Source: Chamaecyparis obtusa (Eukaryota; Streptophyta; Pinopsida; Cupressales; Cupressaceae). Taken from it: DNA of 64,000 nucleotides. Of the stretch, positions 54,831 through 64,000 are shown piece after piece (within the stretch, counting starts at the first letter, position 1; the number at the start of each line of letters is the position of its first letter). The translations under genes were made by a program, and so were the position numbers. The stretch is from the NCBI GenBank assembly GCA_027943335.1, contig BSBK01002929.1, forward strand, positions 1-64,000, written 5' to 3'. The notes beneath the pieces are model-generated. The model was given only the letters and a program-made list of their open reading frames with translations, was not told where the DNA came from and made no database searches.

Positions 54831-57800
54831 GCCTTTTTGTAAATATTGTAAGTCCTTTTATAGTTTCTTTCCTTTCGGTTGTGTGTGTCTTTTCTTTCAA
54901 TAAGAGGGTTCTATGTTTCAATTGTGAGAAAATTCAAGTTGATCTTCTTCGGGTGGTTTGCTTCCCCCAAAGATTCTAAGTTCTTGCTTGGGCACAATTT
55001 ACCCATCATCCCCAGACAGAGCCACTGTTAGTCCATTTTCCTGTCAATCTAGCAAATCTTAGAAAATTGTCTTCATCCTTGAAAAACCCTAACAAAGTTT
55101 CCATGTCCTGCTGTAAACTTGTTTTGACCAGTGAAGAAGATGTACGATGTATTATGGCTTGCAAACTTAGACAGGGATATTTCAAGGTGTATGCAAGTTC
55201 CAATTAAGATCACATGTGCTTAAATGCAAAAACTAATGAGATATAACTGCTTGAAGGTCTGAGAAATAGGTCTATTCCATGAATAAGGGTTTCCAAAATT
55301 TGTTTGAGTCCAGAAAAAACCCTAGCCAATTCTATTTCTTCGTTACCTTTTTCGGGCCACTTAGATCTTATTTCTGCACATGCCTATTCCTTTTCCTTTT
55401 CCTTTTCCTTTGTTCATGTGTTATCCAAGTCTAAGCGGCTAGTGTTCATCCAGCAAAAAGGCGACTGAGGAATTCTCTTAATCTCTAAGTTCTCAGGTGG
55501 TTTGTCATTTCATCTAGTGACTTGGTGAATGAAGTGTTCGCATGATCTCCTGATCTTGGCGGTTAATGACCTAACATTCAACAATCTAGCGGGTGGTCTT
55601 GTTTCCTTTAGTCATTGAATCTCCAAATGAAATGGCTAAGGAACTTAACATTCAGTGAATAGGCGAGAACTGTTGATGTTGATCTTGATCAACGACTGGC
55701 ACTAGTTCTCATAATGAAACCCAAGTTAAAGAAAATATCTAGCGAATGTGAGATTGCCTCAGTCATGTAATCTCTAAGTCTGATCATAGTTAACGGATGG
55801 TCAAGGTTTTCCCTTTGTCTCCAGATCACCAGATAGAGGTTGAGTTAAGGTAAAGGCTTGGAGATTGAATATGAACCGTAGATTTAGATGGGATCAAGCG
55901 GTGGTTGCGTATTTTCCAAATGAAACCTTAGGTCAAGGAAGGATTATGAGATTACACGAAGGCTTTGTTCGTGTGATCTCTAGACTAGACCTAGGTTAAG
56001 TAAAATTTTCTACGATTCTGTGAAAGCCTTCAGTCATGTATTTGCCAGATAAGGTTGAGCTAAGTTCATAGTCTTTGAGACTCAGTGTGGACCAAAGATG
56101 AAAGAAAAGATCAATGGCTGGCGTTTGTTCTTATGATTTAACTAGGGTCAATCCATTTGTTTAGTGATCTCACAAATGCTTCAGCCACATGTTCTCTTGA
56201 TCAGACTAGGGTTAAGTGAAACATTGAGCGATCATGAGATTCCTTTAGTTTCTCAATCGTGAGGAAAAGGATGAGTTAAGTTAAATATTTTGTGAATCAA
56301 TGAGGACCTTAGGATGATGGAAGAATCAATGGCTGGCACTTGATCACTTAATGAAACCATAATTAATGAAAATATTCAGCGATCAAGAGAATGCAGTGTT
56401 CACTGATTCTCGTGATTAGACCGTGGTTAAGAAAAATGTTGTGTGACCTAGCGAATGCCTTCAGTCACGTAATCACCAGATGACTTAGGGTTAAGGGAGC
56501 CTTGCCAAGGTTAAGATAAAGAGAGTGCCAGGTGTGATGATGTGCTCGCTCTTGATTGGTCACCGAAGGGAAATAATGATGTGGCTGGATAATTTTCAAA
56601 AGGCTTAATTGATTGTTGTCGATTAACAAGGACTGTTTGATGTGCCAAGAATGATGATGATCGAGGGCTATGTTTTAAACTTGATGAGTTGGCCATTGCG
56701 ACCATAATTTAAAATGATTAAGGGTTTCTACAGGGTTTGTTACAGTGAGCCTGATACGACAAACACCAAATCAGATTTTTTTTGTTCCAAGATAGGTTAC
56801 ATGACAAGAGAGATGACACATGGCAAAATCTGGTGCATTCTGGATAAAAAGGGTAGGAATAAGAGAAAAAGTACAAGAAATAAAACTGAAAGGAAGATTT
56901 AAATAATTTACATAGTCTTCTCTATAGTTTAATGAAATGTTTTTATTATGCAATTTTTGAGAAGCATTCACAAAGGTTTTTTCACATAACATAATCAAAT
57001 CATTTCTCGAGAATGAAGGAATCAAATCAGATGGAAATGATTGCAGACACGGTGGGAAGTTGAAGAAGATTAGTGAAAGATCAAACTTGGAGGAGAAGTT
57101 AGAGATATTTTTGTGCAAAGAATTGACATCTGTTAGTTGGATGGATTTGGTTTTATTTTCCTATATCTCTGATTTTCTTCATTGTAGTAAAGGATGGTGG
57201 AATTAACACTGCAGAGGTAGTAGTTTGGCTTTTGAGTCTTATTTTTTATGGTTTTCATGGTTTCTTAATTGTACTGAACCAGAGATTTTTAATGAAAAAT
57301 AGTGGAATCCCAATCTTTTATTGGTGATGTCTTCATGTGTCTTTCTTTAAATTCTTGTGTATTAGGTTGTAAGGCACTCTAATATACTGGTTACAAGGTG
57401 ACTGTGAATTTGTGTTCTTAGTTTCTGTCAAGGAGGGAGTAATTATATGGCATAATTATGAGAATTTAACATTTCTTGTGAATATGATGTGTTAGAGATT
57501 TTTCTTGTAGGGTCAAACTTGGCAAATTATGGGCTTGATTCTCAGTTAAAAAGGGCTCCAAGTTTGCAAAAAAAGCCTAATTGATGAGGATTGGATAAGA
57601 TCCTCCTTCTGCTTCGAGCTCCATAGGACTCAGGTGGGTATTGCTGATAAATAGGTTACTTATTTCAAGTAAGCTTTTGATTAGTGGATTTGATCTTCAC
57701 TGTCATGCTATCTAGGCTTCAAATTATTTTAAATAAAAGATCACTCTGTAGATAGCTGAGAATCATTCTGATATAAAGGATAGTAGTGGAAACTATGAAT

Positions 57801-59189
57801 GTGATAGCATAGACAATGTAATAAGGATGTAAATCCTTCTTCTTTTATGAGTACAACTCAAGGAAGGTTAACCTCTGATTCTCTCTTCAAGGAATCAACA
57901 AATTGAACTATATCACCTAGATATAATCCTTTCATAGTATGCATGAAACTTAAAAACATAAAAAAATTGGTAATGAAATTTTGTGTTTGATGACATAAAA
58001 ATGACTGCAACACAAACTACCAACCAGTGCCTATTCTTGGGCAAGGAGTCAAAAGATGTAATCCACAGGTTATAAATCAAACAAAATACTACAGAATGCC
58101 TAACAGACTGTATGCAATCCAGATAGAGTGCCTTACAAACTATCCTCTCACTTCCAAATTGTTGCATCAAATCCTTCAATAATGCCTGCTCTCTAAAACT
58201 ATTTATGAAATTTAATTCTCTCCTTGAGAGAAACTCATAAATAATTGAACAAACTACCTTGTAGTTGGTATGTTTTCAGATGCCTTACAAATAAAACATA
58301 CAAGAGCATCAACAAAATGCAAAGAGACATAACAACAGAGAATAGGGACTGCACTGTATTTTATTGAAATATTCTTGCTTCAATACATTAATAATAGAAA
58401 ACTCAAAGCATAGACAAGATTGAGAAATGTGTCTTGCAGAAATACATTCAAATAACCATCTGGAAGCTTGCTGTAAAATCTTCTGAGTGAGAGGGCAGAA
58501 CCAATTTGAAACCCTTCAACAGAACAGAAGAAGAAATAGGAATAGGAACCCTTACAACTGAGAAGAGAAAAGAATCAATAGACCGAGAGAGAAAACCAAA
58601 AATCTGTACTTGACCAACACTTGTCCATTTTGCAATCTAATCTCATTTACTTCTCTCTTCCTTTGAAAATTTCATCTTCTCGGACATCTTCAAAATCTGA
58701 TAAATTTGTCTTTTTTTCTATAAAATCTGCTCATCTACTAGAAATTTGATTTCTTTGTCCTTTACTCTTTCTTGAAATTCAATCCTCTGTACCCTCTTTT
58801 TCTATCACCATGCAATTCTGAATCATTCTTCCCGTTGGATTTGCAAAATCAATCAATTTTAGAGGAAGAAAATCTCCCCAAAATCTGGTCACGGATTTAA
58901 AAGCCTTTACTGCTCTCAGCAACTTGATCTGATTTGGTTCTAACTACCATCATTACATCCATCATCTTCTAGCGTTTCCAAAAACATATTATACTACCAT
59001 ATTCTGATAAAAAATGAATCTCCCAGACATTTTCCCGTGAATAGCTCTGTCATTAAAAAATTTCAAAATTCTCCAAAGGCTGAACTTTATAACTTTTTAA
59101 ATCTTTTATTTTCTTTAAAATCTGCACATGCCACTGGAACTTGCCACTTGTCATCTTCTCATTCGCTGCTTGAACTAACCCATCTTTAA

Positions 59190-59600
59190 CCTCAGCCCAT
59201 CTAGAGATCTGGAGACTACATTAATCTCTTAGTCTCTAAATAATTTCCTTAACCATGGTTTCATTTAGAGATTTGGAGAAATCTCTTTAGTCTCTAGATC
59301 TCACAATAATTTTCTCTCTCCACTTTTCTTTATGAGATTTGGAGACTACCTTTAGTCTCTAGATCTCTGAATAGCTATTTGGAGATTTGGAGACTAGTCT
59401 CTAGATCTCATAATCACTTTTTCTCATTATGAGATTTGGAGACTAACTTTAGTCTCTAGATCTCTGAATAATTATCTAGAGATTTAGAGACTTGGAGATC
59501 TGGCGACTTGGAGATTTGGAGACTAGTCTCCAAATCTCAGAATGATTTCCTCTTTTTTCTTTTTTCATTTGGAGATCTGGAGACTAACTTTATTTGGAGA
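59190..59600. repeat. Palindromic GAGATTTGGAGACTA / TAGTCTCTAGATCTC repeats
   Basis: The words GAGATTTGGAGACTA and TAGTCTCTAGATCTC, largely reverse complements of each other, alternate at least six times. The RNA or single strand could form serial hairpins. They lie in the middle of E9. Confidence 0.85.
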
Positions 59601-59870
59601 TTTGGAGACTAGTTAGTCTCTAGATCTCTAAATGTTAGTGACTTAACCACTAGTATTCAGAGACTTGGAGACTAGTTAGTCTCTAGATCTTTGAATGTTA
59701 GTGACTTAACCACTAGCATTCAGAGACTTGGAGACTAGTTAGTCTCTAGATCTTTGAATGTTAGTGACTTAACCGCTAGTATTATGAGATTTAGAGACTA
59801 ACTAGTTTTTAAATCTTTGAATGTTAGTGACTTAACCACTAGCATTTGGAGATTTGGAGACTAACATTTT
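59601..59870. repeat. 63-bp tandem repeat, about four copies
   Basis: Units start with GACTAGTTAGTCTCTAGATC, then GAATGTTAGTGACTTAACC, CACTAGTATTCAGAGACTTG. Successive copies start at about 59606, 59669 and 59732, with a more diverged one after that. Each unit holds internal inverted repeats (ACTAGTTAGT; GTTAGTGACTTAAC). Confidence 0.92.
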
Positions 59871-60635
59871 TCGCCAGCATTTTTTCAACAAAATTTCTTC
59901 TGGGCCCACTAGCACGGAAACCAAGGTGGATGCACAAGCATGGACAAGCATAGCCTTCTCCATTTGATTTACTTCATATGTTTGTAGATTTTCATATAAA
60001 CACTTCAAATTTCGAAATTGGGAGCAATGTGGGATAAAATTTTATGAAAAAAATGCTGATTTTTTATGGCTGCAAGCACTCAGAGAACTATAACTTTTGA
60101 TTTTCAAACTGGGTTTTTCTAAAATTTTTTCTATACAACATGCACATAGCCATTTCAAACATATGTAAAATTTAGCCTAACCCAGTTTGTATTTTTTAGT
60201 TATGATAAAAAATGTGACTGAAAATCTAAACAATGCACACTCAAAGAACATTGACAATCTGCAAACGGAATGGCTCCAACAAAGTGACTAAACAGGCACA
60301 TGGAGAGCTGAAAATTATCATGATGACTCATTTCCATGTCTACAATACGATTCAACCATTGACACATTATGATCAATCTTTGGGAGAAAGATACAATCAA
60401 CCGAACAGGGCCTCTGACAGTGATTTGGCATTTAAACAGAATTGTGCAATTTGACACTTGCTCAAAATGAGACTTCACCGAATGATTCAGGATGATAAAG
60501 TAACATCATAGAATGCATGCATATACTAAATGAAGTGTGTTTAACACCTAGAACACCTCATAAGCTTCAAAATGACAGCCGGGTACATATGCATAAAAAT
60601 GATTTAAAGAGCTTCAAATTGCAAAATTTTAACAT

Positions 60636-60669
60636 GGTACTCAAAACCCATGTTGCATTTTTGAGTACC
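60636..60669. repeat. Hairpin at the right end of E9
   Basis: GGTACTCAAAA and TTTTGAGTACC form a perfect 11-bp stem with a 12-base loop, four bases before the element end ACA. It could be a terminator-like or packaging structure, or a chance terminal palindrome. Confidence 0.75.
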
Positions 60670-61344
60670 AACATGATGTATGGGTAGAGGAGTGAGAGAA
60701 TTATTTTTAAGGAACTTCATTTGAGTTTGTGTGTTTAGAGTTGTGGGATTTTTGGGGATTCACTTTTATTTGACTTAGTTGCCAAATTGATGAGACACTG
60801 GTCATTGCTTTTCATTGCACCTTTCACCATCAAATTTGAAAATCAATGAACATTTACTTTCTATTGAAGGGAATGTAATGTTTACAATTTTTATTTATAG
60901 AATACAATGTAGTTTAGTGATTCTTTGAAGAATGAATCCTAGGTCAGCCTGCCCGAGTCTTGAACTCGAAGAGAAGAAGAATTTATCCTTGTCACCTGTG
61001 CCATTTTCCTAGTCCTTAGAACACTTATGAAATAGGGATCTTACATAAGACTAGTTGAGTGTTCACTCCCATTTCTTATGGTTCTAAGAACTATCCCCCT
61101 TCCTTTTCTACACAGTAGAGGTTATGTCAAAGAGAAGTTATCATAAATGCATATTCATGTTTGATTTAGGTACACCTACCTGAGTGTGTGAAGCTTGAAG
61201 TGTAGAAGGTTTGTAGGCCTTGTCAACGTTAGTCTTTTCTTCTCCTTCAGTTTGCAGGAAGAAGTAGATTTGTGTCATTCAGATAAATGTCCCATGTCTG
61301 GTTCTCATTTTTTCTTTTAGAATCAAAGGGTGCAAGAAAAATCA

Positions 61345-62077
61345 CTAACATGTGGTTAATGATGGAGTTGTTGATACTCCTAATATGAAACCAAAACTAT
61401 AATTTTTTAATCTTACCTCAAGTCTCCAAGAGAGCAAGAATTTGAATTCAACAGTGACGCCAATAGCTAACAAGACTTTCAATAAAGCTAATACTTAAAC
61501 AAAGCCTTGGTCAGCAAGACCCAAGAGGAAATTTACACCTTTGGGAGATACACTAGAAGTGGTCTCGAAGTCACTCTTGGATAATAAAACTATTACAATT
61601 CCTGACTCCAAACCTTGGGAACTAGAAGTAAAACCAAGGTGCTCGAATGATAATGACTACTATGATTTTCCTCGCAATAAAGGACACAAGACTAATAACT
61701 ACATGAAATTGAGACATGTTATTCAAGAATTAATTAAAGAAGGAAAAGTTAATGTGTATGGACATCATACCAATAATGATCATAAAGCGTTCCAAACTCC
61801 ATTTCCTAACTATGAAAAAGGAGAATCTTCTAAGAGTAACAAGATCAATTATACATATACTGATAATGATTATGTGATTCATATGGTGGAACCATGCAAA
61901 CCATCTATTCATGTGATTACTCTAAAAGGAGTGCAAAAAAAAACTGAGTCCTCTAATGTTGTGACGAGGAACCAAGCTAAGCTCACTCTCAAAGGAGCTT
62001 CAACATCAAACCTACCAGCTACAACAACAACAACTAAACAATTGGAATTACCTCCAAAGTTCAATCTGGTAGACTAG
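61345..62077 (+). pseudogene. Tat-like Ty3/gypsy Gag C-terminus
   Basis: An uninterrupted frame of 178 codons from 61541, extending upstream with stops. It reads FTPLGDTLEVVSKSLLDNK, then YDFPRNKGHKTNNYMKLRHV and IQELIKEGKVNVYG. This KGHKT-x-x-C/Y-x-KL layout is the common end of plant Tat Gag, where a partial zinc-knuckle (H and C positions) is followed by a helical IxxLIxxGxL motif. Here the usual Cys is Tyr. One stop (62075-62077) separates it from the protease region in the same direction. Confidence 0.75.
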
Positions 62078-62740
62078 TTGCAGTTCACGCCAACTCAAAT
62101 CTCTATCCTAGAGCTGTTAAAAATATCTCCTAGTCATAGTGAAATCCTTGATCAAGCTTTTCTCAATACTAATGTACCTAAGGATTTAGATGTGGATAGA
62201 TTCCATACTATTGTTGTACACCTAAATTCCACGTATTACCTATCTTTCTCTAAGGAAGATGATAATTCATTGAACCGACCACATAATCAACCTTTGTATC
62301 TAGAGGCTCTCATTCATAAACACCATGTTAAGTGTGTGTTGATATATGGAGGCACTGGTTTGAACATATGTACCTATAATTTGGTGAAACAATTGAGATT
62401 TTTTGAACACGCAATTGATCCAAGAAGGAAGATAACAATCAAAGATTATGATGAAGAAGAAAGATCCTCCAAAGGATTGGTTGTCTATCCTATCAGAGTT
62501 GGACTAGTGGAAAGAGATGTGATATGTCAAGTTCTTGAATTGCCACTTGCTTATAAAATTCTTCTTGGAAGGCCATGGATTCAATCAATGCAAGTTGTGC
62601 CTTCTACTTACCACCAATGTATTAAATTTCCTCATAATGGATTTGAGGTGACTATTCCATTTGACACAACATATCCTTGTAACAGTCTTAAACAAACAAA
62701 GAGCATGGTGCCACACAACAAAGAAAGTTCTAACTGTTAG
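62078..62740 (+). pseudogene. Tat-like retropepsin region
   Basis: 220 open codons. QPLYLEALIHKHHVKCVLIY begins the aspartic-protease fold, followed by GGTGLNICTYNLVKQL, where the family has D-G/S-G/A before the Leu-Asn. The catalytic Asp position is Tyr here. The flap region (KDYDEEERSSKGLVVYPIRV) and the C-terminal LLGRPWIQSMQVVPSTYHQ are well kept. RT does not follow: the sequence becomes non-coding after 62740. The original role was polyprotein cleavage; the substitution makes it inactive. Confidence 0.88.
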
Positions 62741-63164
62741 CCAAAATTTCCCATGTCTTCAAATTTGTATGAAAATTTCCTTAATCTGGAAAATAGGTCT
62801 TTGTTCTTTGTAGGGTTTCAAAATTTGTTTTGCCTATGCCTAAAAACCCTACCCATGGTTTATTTTTATGTTAATTTTTCCCGTGGCACTTAAGTCTCCT
62901 TTCTAGTTCTTCACTGGGTCTCATAATGTCTAAAGTGCTAAGTTTATTAATTCAGAGATTGAGCGACTGATAACTTTCAATGGTTGTCACATGATCTCTA
63001 GGTTCTTGATGGTTAGTTATTCTATCCAGTGATCCAGTGGACATGGTTTTCTCCATGTCTCCAAGTTCTTGGCGGGTTATCTTTCAACACCCAGTGATCT
63101 AGCGATAGCTGTTGATGCAAGTCTTGATCCACAGTTATTATTAAGTCTCAGAGTCGAGTCCATA
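62741..63164. other. Non-coding, with GCGACT/GATCT-type motifs
   Basis: No gene. From 62955 to 63110 words such as GAGATTGAGCGACTGATAA and CCAGTGATCTAGCGATAG recall the motif tracts at 6480, 39960 and 55440. Confidence 0.5.
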
Positions 63165-63388
63165 CACTAGTACATTTGACATCATTTTTCTACGAAAATT
63201 ATCGACCATTAATTAAAAAGGTTTAGGTTGGTCGGGTTATAGAAGGAAATTTAAAAATAAAAATAAAATCCATGCCCGTGTTGGTCTCAATTTCGACCAA
63301 TACCATGTCGGTCAAAATTTTGACCAAAACAGGCATATAACTTAAAAAAAAACATTTCAATTCTAATTTCATTTTTATGGTTGTAGTG
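63165..63388. mobile_element. Possible CACTA-type MITE
   Basis: CACTAGTACAT at 63165 faces ATGGTTGTAGTG ending at 63388 (reverse complement CACTACAACCAT), giving CACTA ends 224 bp apart. The interior has several TCGACC/GGTCGG words in both orientations and a perfect palindrome, GGTCAAAATTTTGACC, at 63310-63325. Clustered subterminal repeats are typical of CACTA elements. No clean 3-bp target duplication was seen, so this stays tentative. Confidence 0.4.
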
Positions 63389-64000
63389 CATGAATTAGGA
63401 TTTCCATCTTCTAAGCTAGCAGGAACAGAGCTTATTCCAAATCATGTAGACCCTACACGCGAGGTTAGTAGCACATTTCATCATTTATCTTTTGTGGAGT
63501 TTGAGGTATCTTCTGTGTTTCCTATTGTTCATTACGTGGATTGTCATTTTCTTCTAGTCATCTCTATTTGTAATATGCTGGTAGGCAATTGAATCAATGA
63601 GTATATTTAGTGGTGACTATGGTTTGACTAGGGTTTGTAAATGCTATGACTGAGAATTATGAAGGCTGTGACTAGGGTTTAGGAATCTATGTACAGACCG
63701 AATAGACAAGTTAATTGTTCAGCACAGAAAAATTAACCATTTAGAAGAAATTCAAATTTCATGCAACATGGTGTACTGTACTGTTATACAAGTGTGGAAA
63801 GAAATGAAATTTTGCACAATGTAAAGTGACAAAATCAACAAGAATATTGATTTCAACCATTCTTATGATGATAAAAGATTAACTAGCTGAGATGTAACAA
63901 ATACTTCAAAACAACAATACGTAAAAATTTCCCCTCTAATCCAAGGTGAAATATCAATTCTTGAATGACAATTCATACCAACAAGCATGCATATAAGGTA
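63389..64000. other. No gene recognised
   Basis: One 71-codon open stretch (63377-63592) has no motif. The rest is AT-rich and featureless up to the window edge. Confidence 0.4.

Larger units (their letters stand above)
57485..60678. mobile_element. E9: 3.18-kb element or solo LTR with TG...CA ends
   Basis: The element proper is 57490-60673, from TGTTAGAG to CCAACA, flanked by TGATG at 57485-57489 and 60674-60678. The uninterrupted site is visible in the left E6 repeat near 41970 (GAATCTAATGTCTGGGTAG). There is no ORF longer than 90 codons. The first 970 bp match the element end at 1454; the rest contains the GAGATTTGGAGACTAG repeats and a hairpin near its right end. A very long solo LTR is the simplest reading. 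It could also be a small element sharing ends with a longer relative. Confidence 0.85.
38885..61344 (+). mobile_element. E6: long-LTR element with minimal internal region, hosting E7-E9
   Basis: Two direct repeats, 38885-42642 (3758 bp) and 54382-61344 (3774 bp once E9 and its duplication are subtracted), flank 11.7 kb. Of this, 10.1 kb is the inserted E7, leaving about 1.65 kb of native internal sequence. Both repeats end in AAGAAAAATCA. A primer-site-like sequence follows only the left copy, giving plus orientation. The shared block begins abruptly at CCTTTCTAG, inside a reading frame in the right copy, so the left repeat may be truncated at its start. No flanking duplication was found. Confidence 0.75.
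54382..61344 (+). repeat. E6 right long repeat (3' LTR), interrupted by E9
   Basis: Follows 38885-42642 in order, with the same tail (TTTTCTTTTAGAAT...AAGAAAAATCA). It is split at 57489/60674 by E9. Point differences from the left copy are scattered and many are C/T or G/A. Confidence 0.88.

Noticed and set aside
57490..60673. E9 as a Helitron because of its terminal hairpin
   Set aside because: It has 5-bp target duplications and TG...CA ends, lacks a TC start and CTRR end, and is not inserted between A and T.

Overview
The window looks like intergenic DNA from a seed plant with a very large, repeat-rich genome. I see no intact host gene, rRNA, tRNA or CRISPR array. Almost everything I can identify is a decayed retrotransposon: Ty3/gypsy (Tat-like), Ty1/copia, LINE, and several LTR elements that carry no recognisable pol. 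Low GC, long LTRs, deep nesting and abundant in-frame stop codons fit a gymnosperm such as a conifer, but this is an inference from texture and not a marker-based assignment.

Left end (1-8.6 kb): a (TA)n-rich microsatellite, then about six copies of a 145-bp tandem repeat. From 1454 comes an element with a TGTTAG end. It carries a long, broken minus-strand reading frame of unknown function (2797-6300), followed by a tract full of GCGACT/AGTCGC and GAGATCT-like motifs.

Middle (10-38.9 kb): a Tat-like Ty3/gypsy pol on the plus strand starts near 15.4 kb. It is split at 17034/31208 by a 14.2-kb element, E3 (17035-31207). E3 has 1.1-kb LTRs and a perfect 5-bp target duplication (GTTCT), and the RNase H frame resumes exactly when it is removed. 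E3 is on the minus strand. It encodes a coiled-coil/zinc-knuckle Gag-like protein and a 1030-codon ORF of unknown function, but no pol of its own. A complete but dead Ty1/copia element, E4 (about 18347-25286), is inserted inside E3. After the gypsy integrase come a 186-bp tandem duplication, a 5'-truncated LINE-like insertion (34471-37370, duplication AACATACAT) with an unusual extra coiled-coil ORF, and a minus-strand plant-mobile-domain (PMD) pseudogene with a hexanucleotide expansion.

Right half (38.9-64 kb): a second nest. E6 is bounded by 3.76-kb direct repeats (38885-42642 and 54382-61344, the second interrupted). Inside E6 sits E7 (43488-53565), with 1.56-kb LTRs, TATA boxes and an ORF carrying membrane segments, an Asn-Pro repeat and a G-patch. 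Inside E7 sits E8 (46162-50147), a copia derivative with gag and protease but no RT. The right repeat of E6 is interrupted by E9 (57490-60673, duplication TGATG), which is related at one end to the element at 1454. A Tat-like gag/protease fragment follows (61.5-62.7 kb), then a possible small CACTA-type MITE.

Insertion order read from the nesting: gypsy pol before E3 before E4; E6 before E7 before E8; E6 before E9. The recurrent theme, and the most interesting part, is that several elements with good LTRs lack pol but carry large, non-gag/pol ORFs with a common layout: a globular N-terminus, a charged linker and a coiled-coil C-terminus.
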